NCBI GenBank assembly: GCA_007693785.1
Contig: RECY01000021.1
Coordinates: 124,001 to 188,000, forward strand
Direction of reading: 5' to 3'
Length of the DNA: 64,000 nt
Source of the DNA: Phycisphaerales bacterium
GTDB lineage: Bacteria > Planctomycetota > Phycisphaerae > Phycisphaerales > UBA1924
Shown here in pieces: positions 7,936 to 16,474 of this stretch (position 1 is the stretch's first letter; every line of letters starts with the position of its first letter). The position numbers and the translations under genes were made by a program. The notes below the pieces were generated by a model that was given only the letters and a program-made list of their open reading frames with translations, was not told the DNA's origin and did no database searches.

Positions 7936-9767
7936 TCGTGTCCCTGTCTCGCGAGCGTCGTGGTGCCGCAGGTGTGCTGATCCTGCTGGTGTGGTGCCTC
8001 GCGGGGTGCGCCGCGCCCGGGCCCGCGCCGCGCGGGTTCACGTCGTTCGTGCCGACCGAGCCGCGTGTGGACGCGGTGGGCGGCTCGGTACTCGTGGTGC
8101 CGGTGCGGGTCGAGGGCTTGCCGACCGATCGCGCCCCGCTGGCGCGACTGGATGATGGTCGCCTGCTGCCCTCGGGGTTCTGGTGGGTCTCGACGCCCCC
8201 GTCGCCTCCGGACGCGCCCGGGTGGTTGACGCCGACGCCCCCGCGCCGCGTGCTGGGGTTCGCGGAGGCGGGGGCTGGCGTGGGCGCGGGGGTGTGGGTG
8301 GCGACGGTGGAGCTGCCGCTCGACGGGATCGGGCAGGGGCTGTGGCTCGGGCGTTCGAGGGTGCCGATGCACTGGCTGCCGGACCCGCGTCTGGTGCTTC
8401 GGGAGGTGGCGGCGGAGAGCGCGACGAGCGAGACGCCGTGGGCCCCGCCCGCGCCCGAGCACGTGCGCACGGACCCGTCGGTGCGTTCGATCGCGTCGTC
8501 GTTGTCGGGCGATCCGTTGCGCCGGTGGCGGTACCGGTTGCTCGCCGACGGGCTGGCGCCGGAGGACGAGCCGTACCGCCCGGGCCTGCTCGGCCTGCTC
8601 GAAGACGAGGGCGGGCTCGGGGATGCGGTCCTCGAAGCGACGGCCCGTCAGACGGAGGCGCGGTGGCGCGTCGGGCTCGCGTGGCTCTGGCGCGAGGACC
8701 CGGCGCTCGCTCAGCGCCTGAAGCGTCGCCTGGTCGCGGTTGCGAGCTTCCCGCGCGACGGGCGTGTCGGTGAGGATCCGGTGCTCGCGCCGGTGTGGCC
8801 GAGCGAGGACGCGGCCTTGGAGGAGCTGCTCCGCACGCTGCTCGATCCGACGCTCGCGGCGGGCCGGCGGCCCGAGCGTGTCCGGGCGTATCTTGATTCG
8901 CAGCCGGAGCGGGTGGCGTGGGTGCTGGAACGCCACGGGCCCCCGGGCCCGGGCGGGACGCCGGCCGTCACGGTGGCGCTCGCCAACCTGACTTCGACGG
9001 GCACGCTGGGCTGGCTCTCGGCCGACGGCTCCGGCGCGGCGCCGGAGCTCACGCCCGTCCCCGCGATGTCGTCGGTCGTGCTCGCGATCGAGCCCCCCGG
9101 GCCCGCGACGTGGCGGGCGGGGGTGGGCCCGGTGCGCCTCTCGGCCCACGCCGGGCAGTGGGTGCGCGAGCTGGCGGTCGCGCCCGGGGCGAGGCCGATC
9201 ACGCCCCCGGGGCTCGGCATGGGCCCGCTGGAACGCGCGTGGACGCTCCGCGCCTGGCAGCGCACCTCGGCGACGCAGGACGCCGCCACCGAACCCGCGT
9301 GGGCGACCGCCGCCCTGCTGATGCGCACCGATCACCGCCCACCCGCACCCGAGGACGCCCCCGGGGCGGAGCGGGAGAGCGGGGCGGGCGAGACGTGGAC
9401 GCTGTATCTGGAGTGCCGCTGGGATCCGATGCCCGAAGGGGCGGCGATGGCGTCCGAGCGCGTGACGCTCCGGGTCGGCCCGTGGGGCGGGTCGCGATGG
9501 GTGCGGGTCTCGCCCGACGGGGTCGGGGTGGACGATCGCGGGCGCGGCGTGCCGGTGCGGGTCTCGATCGAGGACGACCGCTGGCGGGCGTGGGTCGGCG
9601 TGCCGGAAGGGTGGCTCCCGGAGGACGCCCCGGCGCTGCTCTCGCTGGAGCGCACCGACGCGCGCGGCGTGCGGACGAGCTGGCCCGAACGGATGCTCCC
9701 ATGGGACGAAAAGCCCGCCCGCGCCGCGGTGGACCTCCGCACGTGGGACCCGATCAGCGGGCGCTGA
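7932..9767 (+). CDS. Predicted lipoprotein of unknown function
   Basis: I do not recognise this 611 aa protein. The start at 7932 overlaps the preceding esterase stop as ATGA, which supports translational coupling; a longer upstream frame exists but lies inside the esterase gene. A lipoprotein signal is clear: basic RERRGAAG, the hydrophobic VLILLVW, then the lipobox LAGC with Cys26. The rest is soluble, Pro/Trp/Arg-rich, without transmembrane segments, and looks like a series of beta-rich segments (for example TWTLYLECRWDP and WRAWVGVPEGWLP). An envelope role next to an anchored esterase is inferred. Its 3' end overlaps the convergent alkaline phosphatase gene by 14 bases. Confidence 0.75.
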   Translation: MIVSLSRERRGAAGVLILLVWCLAGCAAPGPAPRGFTSFVPTEPRVDAVGGSVLVVPVRVEGLPTDRAPLARLDDGRLLPSGFWWVSTPPSPPDAPGWLTPTPPRRVLGFAEAGAGVGAGVWVATVELPLDGIGQGLWLGRSRVPMHWLPDPRLVLREVAAESATSETPWAPPAPEHVRTDPSVRSIASSLSGDPLRRWRYRLLADGLAPEDEPYRPGLLGLLEDEGGLGDAVLEATARQTEARWRVGLAWLWREDPALAQRLKRRLVAVASFPRDGRVGEDPVLAPVWPSEDAALEELLRTLLDPTLAAGRRPERVRAYLDSQPERVAWVLERHGPPGPGGTPAVTVALANLTSTGTLGWLSADGSGAAPELTPVPAMSSVVLAIEPPGPATWRAGVGPVRLSAHAGQWVRELAVAPGARPITPPGLGMGPLERAWTLRAWQRTSATQDAATEPAWATAALLMRTDHRPPAPEDAPGAERESGAGETWTLYLECRWDPMPEGAAMASERVTLRVGPWGGSRWVRVSPDGVGVDDRGRGVPVRVSIEDDRWRAWVGVPEGWLPEDAPALLSLERTDARGVRTSWPERMLPWDEKPARAAVDLRTWDPISGR

Positions 9768-11196
9768 CGCCCGTCGCGACACGGTTCACGATCGCGCCGA
9801 GCTGATCGTTCTCGACGTACTGCGGGATCGCCTCGGCCCCGGGCCCGAAGGCGGTGACCTCGACCAGGTCGCTCGTGTGGTTCGGGCTGAGGAACGCGAC
9901 GCCGGTGTGGTTCGCCATCACGCTCCCGAGCACGCACCACGGCGCGTTCATGAGTCGGAAGGGCGAGACACGCTCGCGGTTCATGGCGCGATCGACGGTT
10001 TCGGCTTCGGTCTCGTCGAGCTCGATGCCGGTCGCGGTGCGCACGTGCCGGTGGATAGCTTCGGGGCGATCGCGTCCGTTCTCGGCGTCTTCGTTGACCT
10101 GGTCGAAGATCCAATCGAACGAGTGCTTGAAGGCGAGGGTCTTGGCGAAGGCCTCGATGCCGGTGGGGCCGTAGAACGTCTGTCCCGGGTTCGCGTTCCC
10201 GTGGTCGGTGGTGACAATGACCAAGGTGTCGTCGCGTTCGGCGGCCCAATCCTCCACGGCGCCGACGGCGGCGTCGAAGGCGAGTTGGTCGTAGAGCATC
10301 CCGCCCGCGTCGTTGCCGTGGCACGCGTGGTCGACGCGCCCGCCCTCGACTTGCATGACGAACGGCTTGTCCTTGGCTTCGAGGTGGCGCAAGGCGATGC
10401 GCGTCATGTGCGCCAGGTCCGGCTCGCGCTCGGCGAAGAAGGAGCGGCGGTCGAGCTCGTACCGCAGGTGCCCGTTGCGGAAGAGCCCGAGCAGGGGCTC
10501 GTCGCCGGGTTCGGCGGCTTCGAGCTCCGCCGTGGTGCGCACCGTCTGGAGGCGGTGCTTGCTGAGCAGGTCTTCGGGGAAGTGGCGTCGCCCGCCGCCG
10601 AGGGCGACGTCGACCGAGCGTTCGACGAGCTGTCGTGCGATGTCGTCTTCGAGGCTGCGCCGCGGGACGTTGGCGATGAAGGCCGCGGGCGTGGCGTGGG
10701 TGAGGCGGGTGGTGGTGACCAGCGCTGTGGCGCGTCCGGCGGCCTTGGCGCGGACGAGGATCGGCTCCGGCTGGCGGTTGTCGGGGGTGATGTTGATCGC
10801 GCCGTTGTTGACCTTCTGCGCGATGCTCCAGGCCGTGGCGGCGGCGGCCGAGTCGGTCACCAGCCCGTCAGCGCTGTTGGTCCGCTGGAGCGCGCGCCGC
10901 ACGCCCGGTTTGTCCCAGAGCTTGACCCATCGGGAGCGTTCGCCCTGGTGCATCAGGCGGTGCAGCTCGTCGGCGAGGGTGAGCGTGCCGATGCTCATGC
11001 CGTCGGTGACCATGAGGATCACGTTCCGCGGCGTCGCGCCGGCGCGTGGGACCCGGGCGACCGGTCGCGGGGGAGCGGCGACGGCGGGGGCGGCGATCGC
11101 CGCGGCGAAGCCGGCCGCCAGCACCGAGCGGCGCGAAGGGTGACGCCCGGCGGGCGGGGTCGCGACAGGCTCCAGCGGCGCACGCGTCTCGGGCAT
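9754..11196 (-). CDS. phoA: Alkaline phosphatase, Tat-exported
   Basis: This 480 aa member of the PhoA superfamily hydrolyses phosphate monoesters in the periplasm using two Zn and one Mg. A twin-arginine-like signal (PSRRSVLAAGFAAAIAAPAVA) sits at residues 20-40. Metal-site Asp65 lies in LMVTDGMS and the phosphorylated nucleophile is Ser116 in TDSAAAATAW. Later metal ligands appear in VEGGRVDHACH (about residues 300-310) and IVTTDHGN. It is similar in length to E. coli PhoA and closer in style to the lesser-known PhoA branch of marine and soil bacteria. GGAG lies before the start. No phosphate-regulon box was recognised. Its end overlaps the convergent lipoprotein gene. Confidence 0.9.
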   Translation of the reverse strand: MPETRAPLEPVATPPAGRHPSRRSVLAAGFAAAIAAPAVAAPPRPVARVPRAGATPRNVILMVTDGMSIGTLTLADELHRLMHQGERSRWVKLWDKPGVRRALQRTNSADGLVTDSAAAATAWSIAQKVNNGAINITPDNRQPEPILVRAKAAGRATALVTTTRLTHATPAAFIANVPRRSLEDDIARQLVERSVDVALGGGRRHFPEDLLSKHRLQTVRTTAELEAAEPGDEPLLGLFRNGHLRYELDRRSFFAEREPDLAHMTRIALRHLEAKDKPFVMQVEGGRVDHACHGNDAGGMLYDQLAFDAAVGAVEDWAAERDDTLVIVTTDHGNANPGQTFYGPTGIEAFAKTLAFKHSFDWIFDQVNEDAENGRDRPEAIHRHVRTATGIELDETEAETVDRAMNRERVSPFRLMNAPWCVLGSVMANHTGVAFLSPNHTSDLVEVTAFGPGAEAIPQYVENDQLGAIVNRVATGVSAR

Positions 11197-11353
11197 CGGG
11201 CACTCCTTCGGTCGTTTGGGGCTGATCGCCTCGGGGGCGGCGATCTGTGAAGGAAGGACTGTACCGGTCGCGGGCCGAGGCTTCGGCTTGCGGGGCGCTC
11301 AGGTTGTGTGAATAGGGCACGCCCCTGGCGTTGGGCGTGGTGAGCGTCCGCGG

Positions 11354-13405
11354 TCAGACGACGCGGCTTTTGACGCTGTAGACCAGCCACTCCGCCGCGA
11401 GCAGCGCGACCGCGAGCAGCACGAACCAGTGCCAGATCTCGCGGGGGCCGACCTCGGCTCGCGCACGCCGCTCCGTCCCCGCGCCCCGGACTTCCTGCCC
11501 GGAGACGGTCAGCCGCGTGCGCACGCGCAGGGCGCTTTCTTCGGGGTTGAAGAGGTTGACCGCGACCGGCGGGGCCGAGGGGGCGCCCTCGACGCGGTAG
11601 GTTCCGACGCGCGACAGGCTCCCGAACCGTGCCGCGCCCTCGCCGTGGCGGATCGCGGCCTCTCTCGTGCGCCCGTCGGGCCCGGTGAGCGCCATCGACG
11701 ACCTCGTGCGCAGCTCGGGCGGGATCGGCACCGTCGCCGGGGCGCCCGTCCGCAGCGCGAGCGAGCCCGCCCCGTCACCGAGGCCCGAGAGCTGCTCGAT
11801 CGCCGAGGCGAGGAAGATCGCGAACCCGACCTCGACCGGCCAGGTCGATTGCGCGGGGTCGAACGCGACGATCAGGCGCGTGAGCCCGCCGGGCTCGGCC
11901 CGCAGGATCAACGCCGAGCGCGAGCCCGACGCGAGCTCCTCCACCGGGCGGTCGGCGGCTGGGGAAGCGATCGAGACATCCAGCGGGCGTGCGACGCGGA
12001 CGCGATCGAGCGCGACGTCGCGCAGGAGCGGGTCGGCCCGTCGCCACGTCGCGACGCCGCTGGAGCGGGGCTCGTCTGGCTCGCTCAGCGTGATGCCCTC
12101 GGCCGGGACGCCGACGCCGAAGTGCAGGCTCGGCGAAGGCGGGGCGTTGCCCGGCTCGGCGCGGTCGAAGACGAACAGGTCGTACCGGGCGGCGGCTTCG
12201 GGCTCGCCGGTGATTTCCGCGTAGCGGGCGAGCCCGACGCGGTCCAGGCGGGCCGGGTCGAGCTCGCGCAGGACGTCCTCGATCATCTGCCCCGCGACGT
12301 CGGACGGGGCGTCGCCCGCGACGAGCAGGATGCTGGGGCGGCGGGGCGGGGGGAGCCACGCGAAGCCCGAGTCGTCGCTGGAGAGCGCGTCGCCCCCCGG
12401 CAGGCGCACCTCGAGCAAGGCGCCCGCGGGGGCTTCGAGCTCGAAGGTCGCGGCGGCTTGCCCCGGTTGCCCGTCCGCTTCCCGCGCGGGCAGTTCGACG
12501 GCTCGGGTGCGGACGCGCTCCCCGCCCGCGTAAAGAGTGAGCGGGACGGTGCGGGGCTCGTCGCCGGTGTGCTGGACGCGGGCGAAGACGCGGGCGGTGA
12601 GCGGGTCGTCGTAGTCGCGACGGGCCGCGAGGGCGACCACCGCGAGGTTGGGCGAGGCGCCGGGTTCGGCGTCCGGCGTTTCTGGCTCCGGGCCGACGGG
12701 TTGGTAGGTGATCGCGGCGTTGCCGAGCGTTGCGGGCTCGGCGCTGAGCGAGAACCCGCCGTCGCTGAACAGCAGCACGCGGGCCCGGGCGGCGTAGACG
12801 TCCTCGCCGGTTTCGAGGTCGGATTCGTCGTCGGTCAGCCCGGCCTGGGCGAGCGCATCGACGACGCGGAAGGCGGCGGGGAGGTCCGCGGGTTCATCGG
12901 TTGGTTCGATCGCGCGGATCGCGGCGCGGATCTCGCCGAGGTCGGACGTCGCGGGCGTGAGCGTGACGGGCTCGGCGGCGAAGGCGATGACGACCGCCTC
13001 ACCGCGGAAGCCACGACGCGCGAGGCGATCGACCGCTTCGATCGCGCGCTCGCGGGCCTCGTCGAGGCGTGTCGCGGCGCGGGGGCTGTCGGTCGCGTTC
13101 ATGGAGGCCGAGCGGTCGATGAGGATGTAGACGCGGTCCGGCACGCCCCCGGCGGTTTCGATCGCCGGGCGGGCGAGGGCCGCGAGGAGCGCGAGGAGGA
13201 CGAGCAGGTGCAGCAGCAGGAGCCAGCTCGCGCGGATCCAGCGGAAGGGGACGTTGACCTGGAGATCCGCGAGCGCCCGCTCCCAGAGCGCGACCGAGCT
13301 GACACGGACGGGGCGGCGTCGGAGCTTGAGGAAGTAGAGCGTGAGCAGCGCGGGCAGGGCGATGGCGCCGGCGATGAGGGCCGGGATGGGCGCGAGGAAG
13401 GTCAT
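11354..13405 (-). CDS. BatA-like protein with von Willebrand factor A domain
   Basis: The product is 683 aa. The N-terminus (PALIAGAIALPALLTLYFLKLRRRPV) is the BatA/aerotolerance-regulator membrane segment, followed by a second segment near residue 65 (LLLLHLLVLLALLAAL). A vWA domain starts at VYILIDRSASMN, which keeps the MIDAS pattern DxSxS. A large beta-rich, glutamine-amidotransferase-like middle follows and a C-terminal membrane segment (IWHWFVLLAVALLAAEWLVY) closes it. Related proteins work with MoxR ATPases and DUF58 proteins in envelope assembly or stress; the DUF58 gene here is 27 kb away at 40106-41122 and no MoxR gene is in view. The start overlaps the stop of rlmE as ATGA, so the two are co-translated. 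Confidence 0.85.
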   Translation of the reverse strand: MTFLAPIPALIAGAIALPALLTLYFLKLRRRPVRVSSVALWERALADLQVNVPFRWIRASWLLLLHLLVLLALLAALARPAIETAGGVPDRVYILIDRSASMNATDSPRAATRLDEARERAIEAVDRLARRGFRGEAVVIAFAAEPVTLTPATSDLGEIRAAIRAIEPTDEPADLPAAFRVVDALAQAGLTDDESDLETGEDVYAARARVLLFSDGGFSLSAEPATLGNAAITYQPVGPEPETPDAEPGASPNLAVVALAARRDYDDPLTARVFARVQHTGDEPRTVPLTLYAGGERVRTRAVELPAREADGQPGQAAATFELEAPAGALLEVRLPGGDALSSDDSGFAWLPPPRRPSILLVAGDAPSDVAGQMIEDVLRELDPARLDRVGLARYAEITGEPEAAARYDLFVFDRAEPGNAPPSPSLHFGVGVPAEGITLSEPDEPRSSGVATWRRADPLLRDVALDRVRVARPLDVSIASPAADRPVEELASGSRSALILRAEPGGLTRLIVAFDPAQSTWPVEVGFAIFLASAIEQLSGLGDGAGSLALRTGAPATVPIPPELRTRSSMALTGPDGRTREAAIRHGEGAARFGSLSRVGTYRVEGAPSAPPVAVNLFNPEESALRVRTRLTVSGQEVRGAGTERRARAEVGPREIWHWFVLLAVALLAAEWLVYSVKSRVV

Positions 13406-14082
13406 GGGCGCGGGCCCGTTGTGGTGCCGGCGGAGTCGCCCGTGGGCTCCATCGGCGCCTCGCCGGCTTCATCGAGATCGACGTGCTCCAGCGGACCTTT
13501 GTAGCGCCAGGCGACGATGAACATCTCGCGGCTCACGTCCCGGCTCGCCTTGGGCTTGAAGCCCTTCGCGTCGTCGAACAGGCGGTTGGTCTCGCGGAGG
13601 ACGGCGGTGTACTCGCTGCCTTCCAGGATCTTCATCACCAGACGCCCGCCGGGCTTGATCGCGCGGGGGAGCACCGCGAGCACCTCGCGGCAGAGCTGGG
13701 CGCTGACCAGGTCGTCCCCCGCGCCCGTCGTGTTCGGGGCCATGTCGCTGATGACCGCGTCGAACCGCGCCCCGCCGGCGGCTCGGCACCACTCGCCGGC
13801 GTCGGCCGTGCGCATATCACCCACGAACGTGCGCACGTTCGCCGGCTCCGGGATCGCGACCGGCTTGAGGTCGATCCCGACCACACGCCCCTTGGGCCCG
13901 ACGCGTTCGCTGGCGACCTGGAGCCAGGAGCCGGGCGAGCAGCCGAGGTCGAGCACGCGGGTGCCGCGCCCGAGGATCTTGTGGCGGTCGTCGATTTCGG
14001 TGAGCTTGTAGGCCGACCGCGCGGCGTAGCCCTCGGCCTTCGCCTGCTTGAAATACCGATCGTGGAGAACACGCTTGCCCAT
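13402..14082 (-). CDS. rlmE: 23S rRNA 2'-O-ribose methyltransferase, RlmE/FtsJ family
   Basis: This 226 aa enzyme methylates the 2'-O of a uridine in the 23S rRNA A-loop using SAM. The N-terminal DRYFKQAKAEGYAARSAYKL is diagnostic, including the first catalytic Lys. The SAM motif is VLDLGCSPGSWLQVA, the catalytic Asp is in ISDMAPN, the second Lys in LVMKIL and the Glu in SREMFIV, giving a complete K-D-K-E set. The acidic, Pro-rich C-terminal 25 residues extend beyond the family norm. It is the first gene of a two-gene unit with the BatA-like gene, a functionally unrelated partner. No clear Shine-Dalgarno is seen before the ATG. Confidence 0.93.
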   Translation of the reverse strand: MGKRVLHDRYFKQAKAEGYAARSAYKLTEIDDRHKILGRGTRVLDLGCSPGSWLQVASERVGPKGRVVGIDLKPVAIPEPANVRTFVGDMRTADAGEWCRAAGGARFDAVISDMAPNTTGAGDDLVSAQLCREVLAVLPRAIKPGGRLVMKILEGSEYTAVLRETNRLFDDAKGFKPKASRDVSREMFIVAWRYKGPLEHVDLDEAGEAPMEPTGDSAGTTTGPRP

Positions 14083-14110
14083 GAACAGGCAAGGGTAGGG
14101 GCGGGCGGCT

Positions 14111-14668
14111 TCAGGCGTCCGCGGGACGGACGCGGGCCCAGGCGTCTTCGAGATGGAAGTGGCGGACCCAGCGGTCGATCTCGGGCTGGTCCAGCGGGGC
14201 CTTCATGTAGCGGATCATGTTCGCGATGTCCCGCAGGTGCTTCTCGCTCTCACCCTCGGCGAACGCGCGGAGCTTGGAGATCACAACGTGCTCGGGTGCG
14301 GCGAGGAAGACCGACACGCCGTCTAGCACCGCGGGACGCTTGAGCCCGAACTGCGCGAGCGTGTACACGTCGGTCGGGGCGACGATGAAATCGATTTTCA
14401 GCCCGGTGCCCGGCTCGATGACGTTGAACATGCCCGCTGTCCTCGCGGCCAGCTGCGCTGCTTCAGAACTGACATAGAAACGGTCGTGGTCAAACGCGGC
14501 GACGAATTCGGCTGCGTCGTCCGGGCGGATCCGGATCACGATGTCCACATCGTTCGTGAAACGGGCCTGCCCGTAATACGAGGAGGCGACGGAGCCGCCG
14601 ATGAGAAACGGCACCTCGACGGCGTGGAGCGCGTTCACCGCAGCCTGGAGAAGGCTACTCATCGACAT
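14111..14668 (-). CDS. Nucleotidyltransferase-fold protein (DUF6036-like)
   Basis: The product is 185 aa. The N-terminal FLIGGSVASSYYGQARFTNDVDIVI carries the GG/S and DxD signature of the minimal nucleotidyltransferase fold, where DVDIVI should bind the metal. The middle (LKIDFIVAP) supplies the third acidic residue. The C-terminal helix (HLRDIANMIRY, DRWVRHFHLEDAW) is typical of solitary nucleotidyltransferases paired with a small partner. A start at the third codon (Met) is also possible. It overlaps the small gene before it by 14 bases. Such pairs are often toxin-antitoxin-like, but no toxicity is shown here and the function is open. Confidence 0.75.
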   Translation of the reverse strand: MSMSSLLQAAVNALHAVEVPFLIGGSVASSYYGQARFTNDVDIVIRIRPDDAAEFVAAFDHDRFYVSSEAAQLAARTAGMFNVIEPGTGLKIDFIVAPTDVYTLAQFGLKRPAVLDGVSVFLAAPEHVVISKLRAFAEGESEKHLRDIANMIRYMKAPLDQPEIDRWVRHFHLEDAWARVRPADA

Positions 14669-14879
14669 CGGCGATCCGTCGAACGGCCTCGGCCCGCACC
14701 CGCTCGTCGGACCACTCCGGATGATGCTCGCGCACCTGAGCCCGCATCAACGCCACGGCTTGCGCATAGAGCGTGTCCAGCGACTGCACCCGCGCCTCGC
14801 CGGGCACGGCGCGGAGGATCTCGAGCTCACGCTCGCCGATCGGCTCCAACTCGATGCGTCGGACGTTCGCGGTGCTCAT
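14655..14879 (-). CDS. Small partner protein of the nucleotidyltransferase
   Basis: This is a 74 aa reading frame that starts MSTANVRRIELEPIGERE at 14879. It is highly charged and predicted mostly helical, with a C-terminal segment (HPEWSDERVRAEAVRRI) of the style seen in small proteins encoded just before solitary nucleotidyltransferases. It overlaps the downstream gene by 14 bases in another frame, so the two are probably co-translated. No DNA-binding motif is obvious. It may be the antitoxin-like or targeting partner; this is inference from gene order. Confidence 0.65.
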   Translation of the reverse strand: MSTANVRRIELEPIGERELEILRAVPGEARVQSLDTLYAQAVALMRAQVREHHPEWSDERVRAEAVRRIADVDE

Positions 14880-14957
14880 CGCAGGATTGTACCGACGGCG
14901 ATGGGGATTGGTTCGGGTGTGCGTTGGTTGGGGGGTGGTTGATTTGGTTGATGAGCC

Positions 14958-14988
14958 GCACGGGCGGGACGCCCGTGCCACGGTGGGG
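14958..14988. repeat. Family A GC palindrome, intergenic copy 1
   Basis: The core GCACGGGCGG, ACGCCCGTGC forms an almost perfect hairpin, followed by CACGGTGGGG. The same core occurs at 55996-56021 and, in frame, within nrdJ at 27458-27483. It lies 14 bases past the ferredoxin stop and could help end that minus-strand transcript. Confidence 0.75.
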
Positions 14989-15001
14989 AGGGCCGCCCGT
15001 C

Positions 15002-15418
15002 TCAGTGCGGGATTTCCTTGATCGCGTTCCGGTTCCACGCCGGGACGCGCACGATGATCGGGCCGTCGCCCTCGACTTCGCACTGACAGCTCAGGCGGCT
15101 GTTGACCTGGAGGCCCGGGGCCTCTTCCACGCGGTCTTCCTCGGCTTCGGTCGCTTCCGAGAGCTGGTTCATCCCCTGCTCGATGTAGACGTGGCAGGTG
15201 CTGCACGCGCAGACGCCGCCGCAGGCGTGCTCGATGTTGATCCCCGCCTCGACCGCGACCTCCAGCAGGTGCTCGCCGCGGGCGGCCATCACCTCGTGCT
15301 CGGGCTTGTTCAGGTCCGTGTGGTGGTGGTCGTCGAGCAGTTCGGCGGGGTTCTCGAGGATGAACTTGACGGGCACCGTCTTCGGCCCGTGGTCGTGGTC
15401 GCTGTGGCGGAGGTGCAT
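15002..15418 (-). CDS. fdx: ISC-type [2Fe-2S] ferredoxin
   Basis: This 138 aa electron carrier has the adrenodoxin/Fdx cluster motif Cys66-x5-Cys72-x2-Cys75 and the distal Cys111 (RLSCQCEV). The segment NIEHACGGVCACSTCHVYIE is characteristic. In ISC systems it supplies electrons for cluster building on IscU; here iscS/U/A lie 41 kb away. The N-terminal 33 residues are His/Asp-rich (HSDHDHGP, LLDDHHHTD), which is unusual and could bind metal. AAAAGGAG precedes the ATG. A longer frame continues upstream but only as the shadow of the glycosyltransferase gene. The end of the gene is followed by a family A palindrome. Confidence 0.9.
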   Translation of the reverse strand: MHLRHSDHDHGPKTVPVKFILENPAELLDDHHHTDLNKPEHEVMAARGEHLLEVAVEAGINIEHACGGVCACSTCHVYIEQGMNQLSEATEAEEDRVEEAPGLQVNSRLSCQCEVEGDGPIIVRVPAWNRNAIKEIPH

Positions 15419-15607
15419 CGGTGCGGCTCCTTTTGGAGGTGCGAAGAAACGGGTGACCGGGGCGACACCCGCGCGGGACGCCCGCCCCGGGTTTCGGCCC
15501 ATCCCCCTCGATGAAGACCCATCCCGATCGATCCTAGACCCCGTTCGAAGAGGACCCCCGACTCCGAAAGGCGGGCGTTCGGCACCGGGTTCGGCTACGC
15601 TTGTCCC

Positions 15608-16474
15608 GTGCATCCCACGAGCCGCGACGGCGACGACGAACCGACCCCAGGCGATCACCACGGGCCACGCCCGAGGCTCTCCGTCGTTGCGCCCGCGTAC
15701 AATGAGGAAGAAAACGTCGAGGCCCTCGTCCGCGAGGTCGGCGAGGCGCTCGCGGGCGTGCCGGGCGGGTTCGAGTTCCTGATCGTGGACGACGCCTCGA
15801 CCGATCGCACGGCGACGCTCGGCGCGGAGCTCGCCGCCGACGGGCGACCCTGGCTCCGCATTCTCTGCCTCAGCAAGCCGGCCGGCGGCGGGGGGAACGG
15901 GCAGTCGGTCGCCTTCCTCCACGGGTTCGGCGCGACGCGGGGCGAGCTCGTCGGCGTGCTCGACGCGGACCTGCAGAACGACCCGCGCGATCTCGTGCGC
16001 ATGCTTGAGGTGATGGAGAAAACCGGGGCCGCGTTCGTGCAGGGGGACCGCTCGGCCGCCCGGCGCGAGGGCGACGCCTGGATCCGTCAGGTCGGCTCCG
16101 TCGTCGGGCGCACGTTCCGGCGGATGATCCTCGGCGACACGATCCGCGACACCGGGTGCTCGCTGCGCCTGATGAAGCGCGAGATCGCCGTGGCGCTGCC
16201 GCTGGAGTTCAAGGGGCTGCACCGGTTCATCCCCGTCACGGCCCGTCAGCTCGGGTATGAAGTGGTCGAGATGCCCGTCGCCCACCGCCCGCGGGCGGCC
16301 GGCGTGCCCAAGTACGGCGCGGGGATCACCAAGCGTGCGATCCCAGGGCTGATCGATTGTTTCGCGGTGCGATGGATGCGCAGCCGTCGGCGTGCGGTCG
16401 GGCGTGTGACGGAGCTGACCGCGGGCGGCGCCCGTTCGTCGGCTTCGCCTGCGCGTGAAGGGGCGGCGCTGTGA
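15608..16474 (+). CDS. Family 2 glycosyltransferase (dolichol-phosphate mannosyltransferase-like)
   Basis: The product is 288 aa from a GTG start; no strong ribosome site is visible. The GT-A fold is clear: LSVVAPAYNEEENV, then FEFLIVDDASTDRTA, then ELVGVLDADLQNDP, with the DxD-like metal site. TIRDTGCSLRLMKRE and KGLHRFIPVTARQLGYEVVEMPV match DPM1/ArnC-like polyprenyl-phosphate sugar transferases. It probably transfers a sugar from a nucleotide to a polyprenyl phosphate at the inner membrane. The C-terminal 30 residues are basic and low in complexity and there is no membrane helix. Its stop overlaps the GTG start of the next gene (GTGA), a LAB_N membrane protein, as is common for such lipid-sugar pairs. 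Confidence 0.85.
   Translation: MHPTSRDGDDEPTPGDHHGPRPRLSVVAPAYNEEENVEALVREVGEALAGVPGGFEFLIVDDASTDRTATLGAELAADGRPWLRILCLSKPAGGGGNGQSVAFLHGFGATRGELVGVLDADLQNDPRDLVRMLEVMEKTGAAFVQGDRSAARREGDAWIRQVGSVVGRTFRRMILGDTIRDTGCSLRLMKREIAVALPLEFKGLHRFIPVTARQLGYEVVEMPVAHRPRAAGVPKYGAGITKRAIPGLIDCFAVRWMRSRRRAVGRVTELTAGGARSSASPAREGAAL

Noticed and set aside
15002-16285. A 427-codon minus-strand frame that would extend the ferredoxin upstream.
   Set aside because: The extension is the antisense of the glycosyltransferase gene, and the ferredoxin has its own start with AAAAGGAG.
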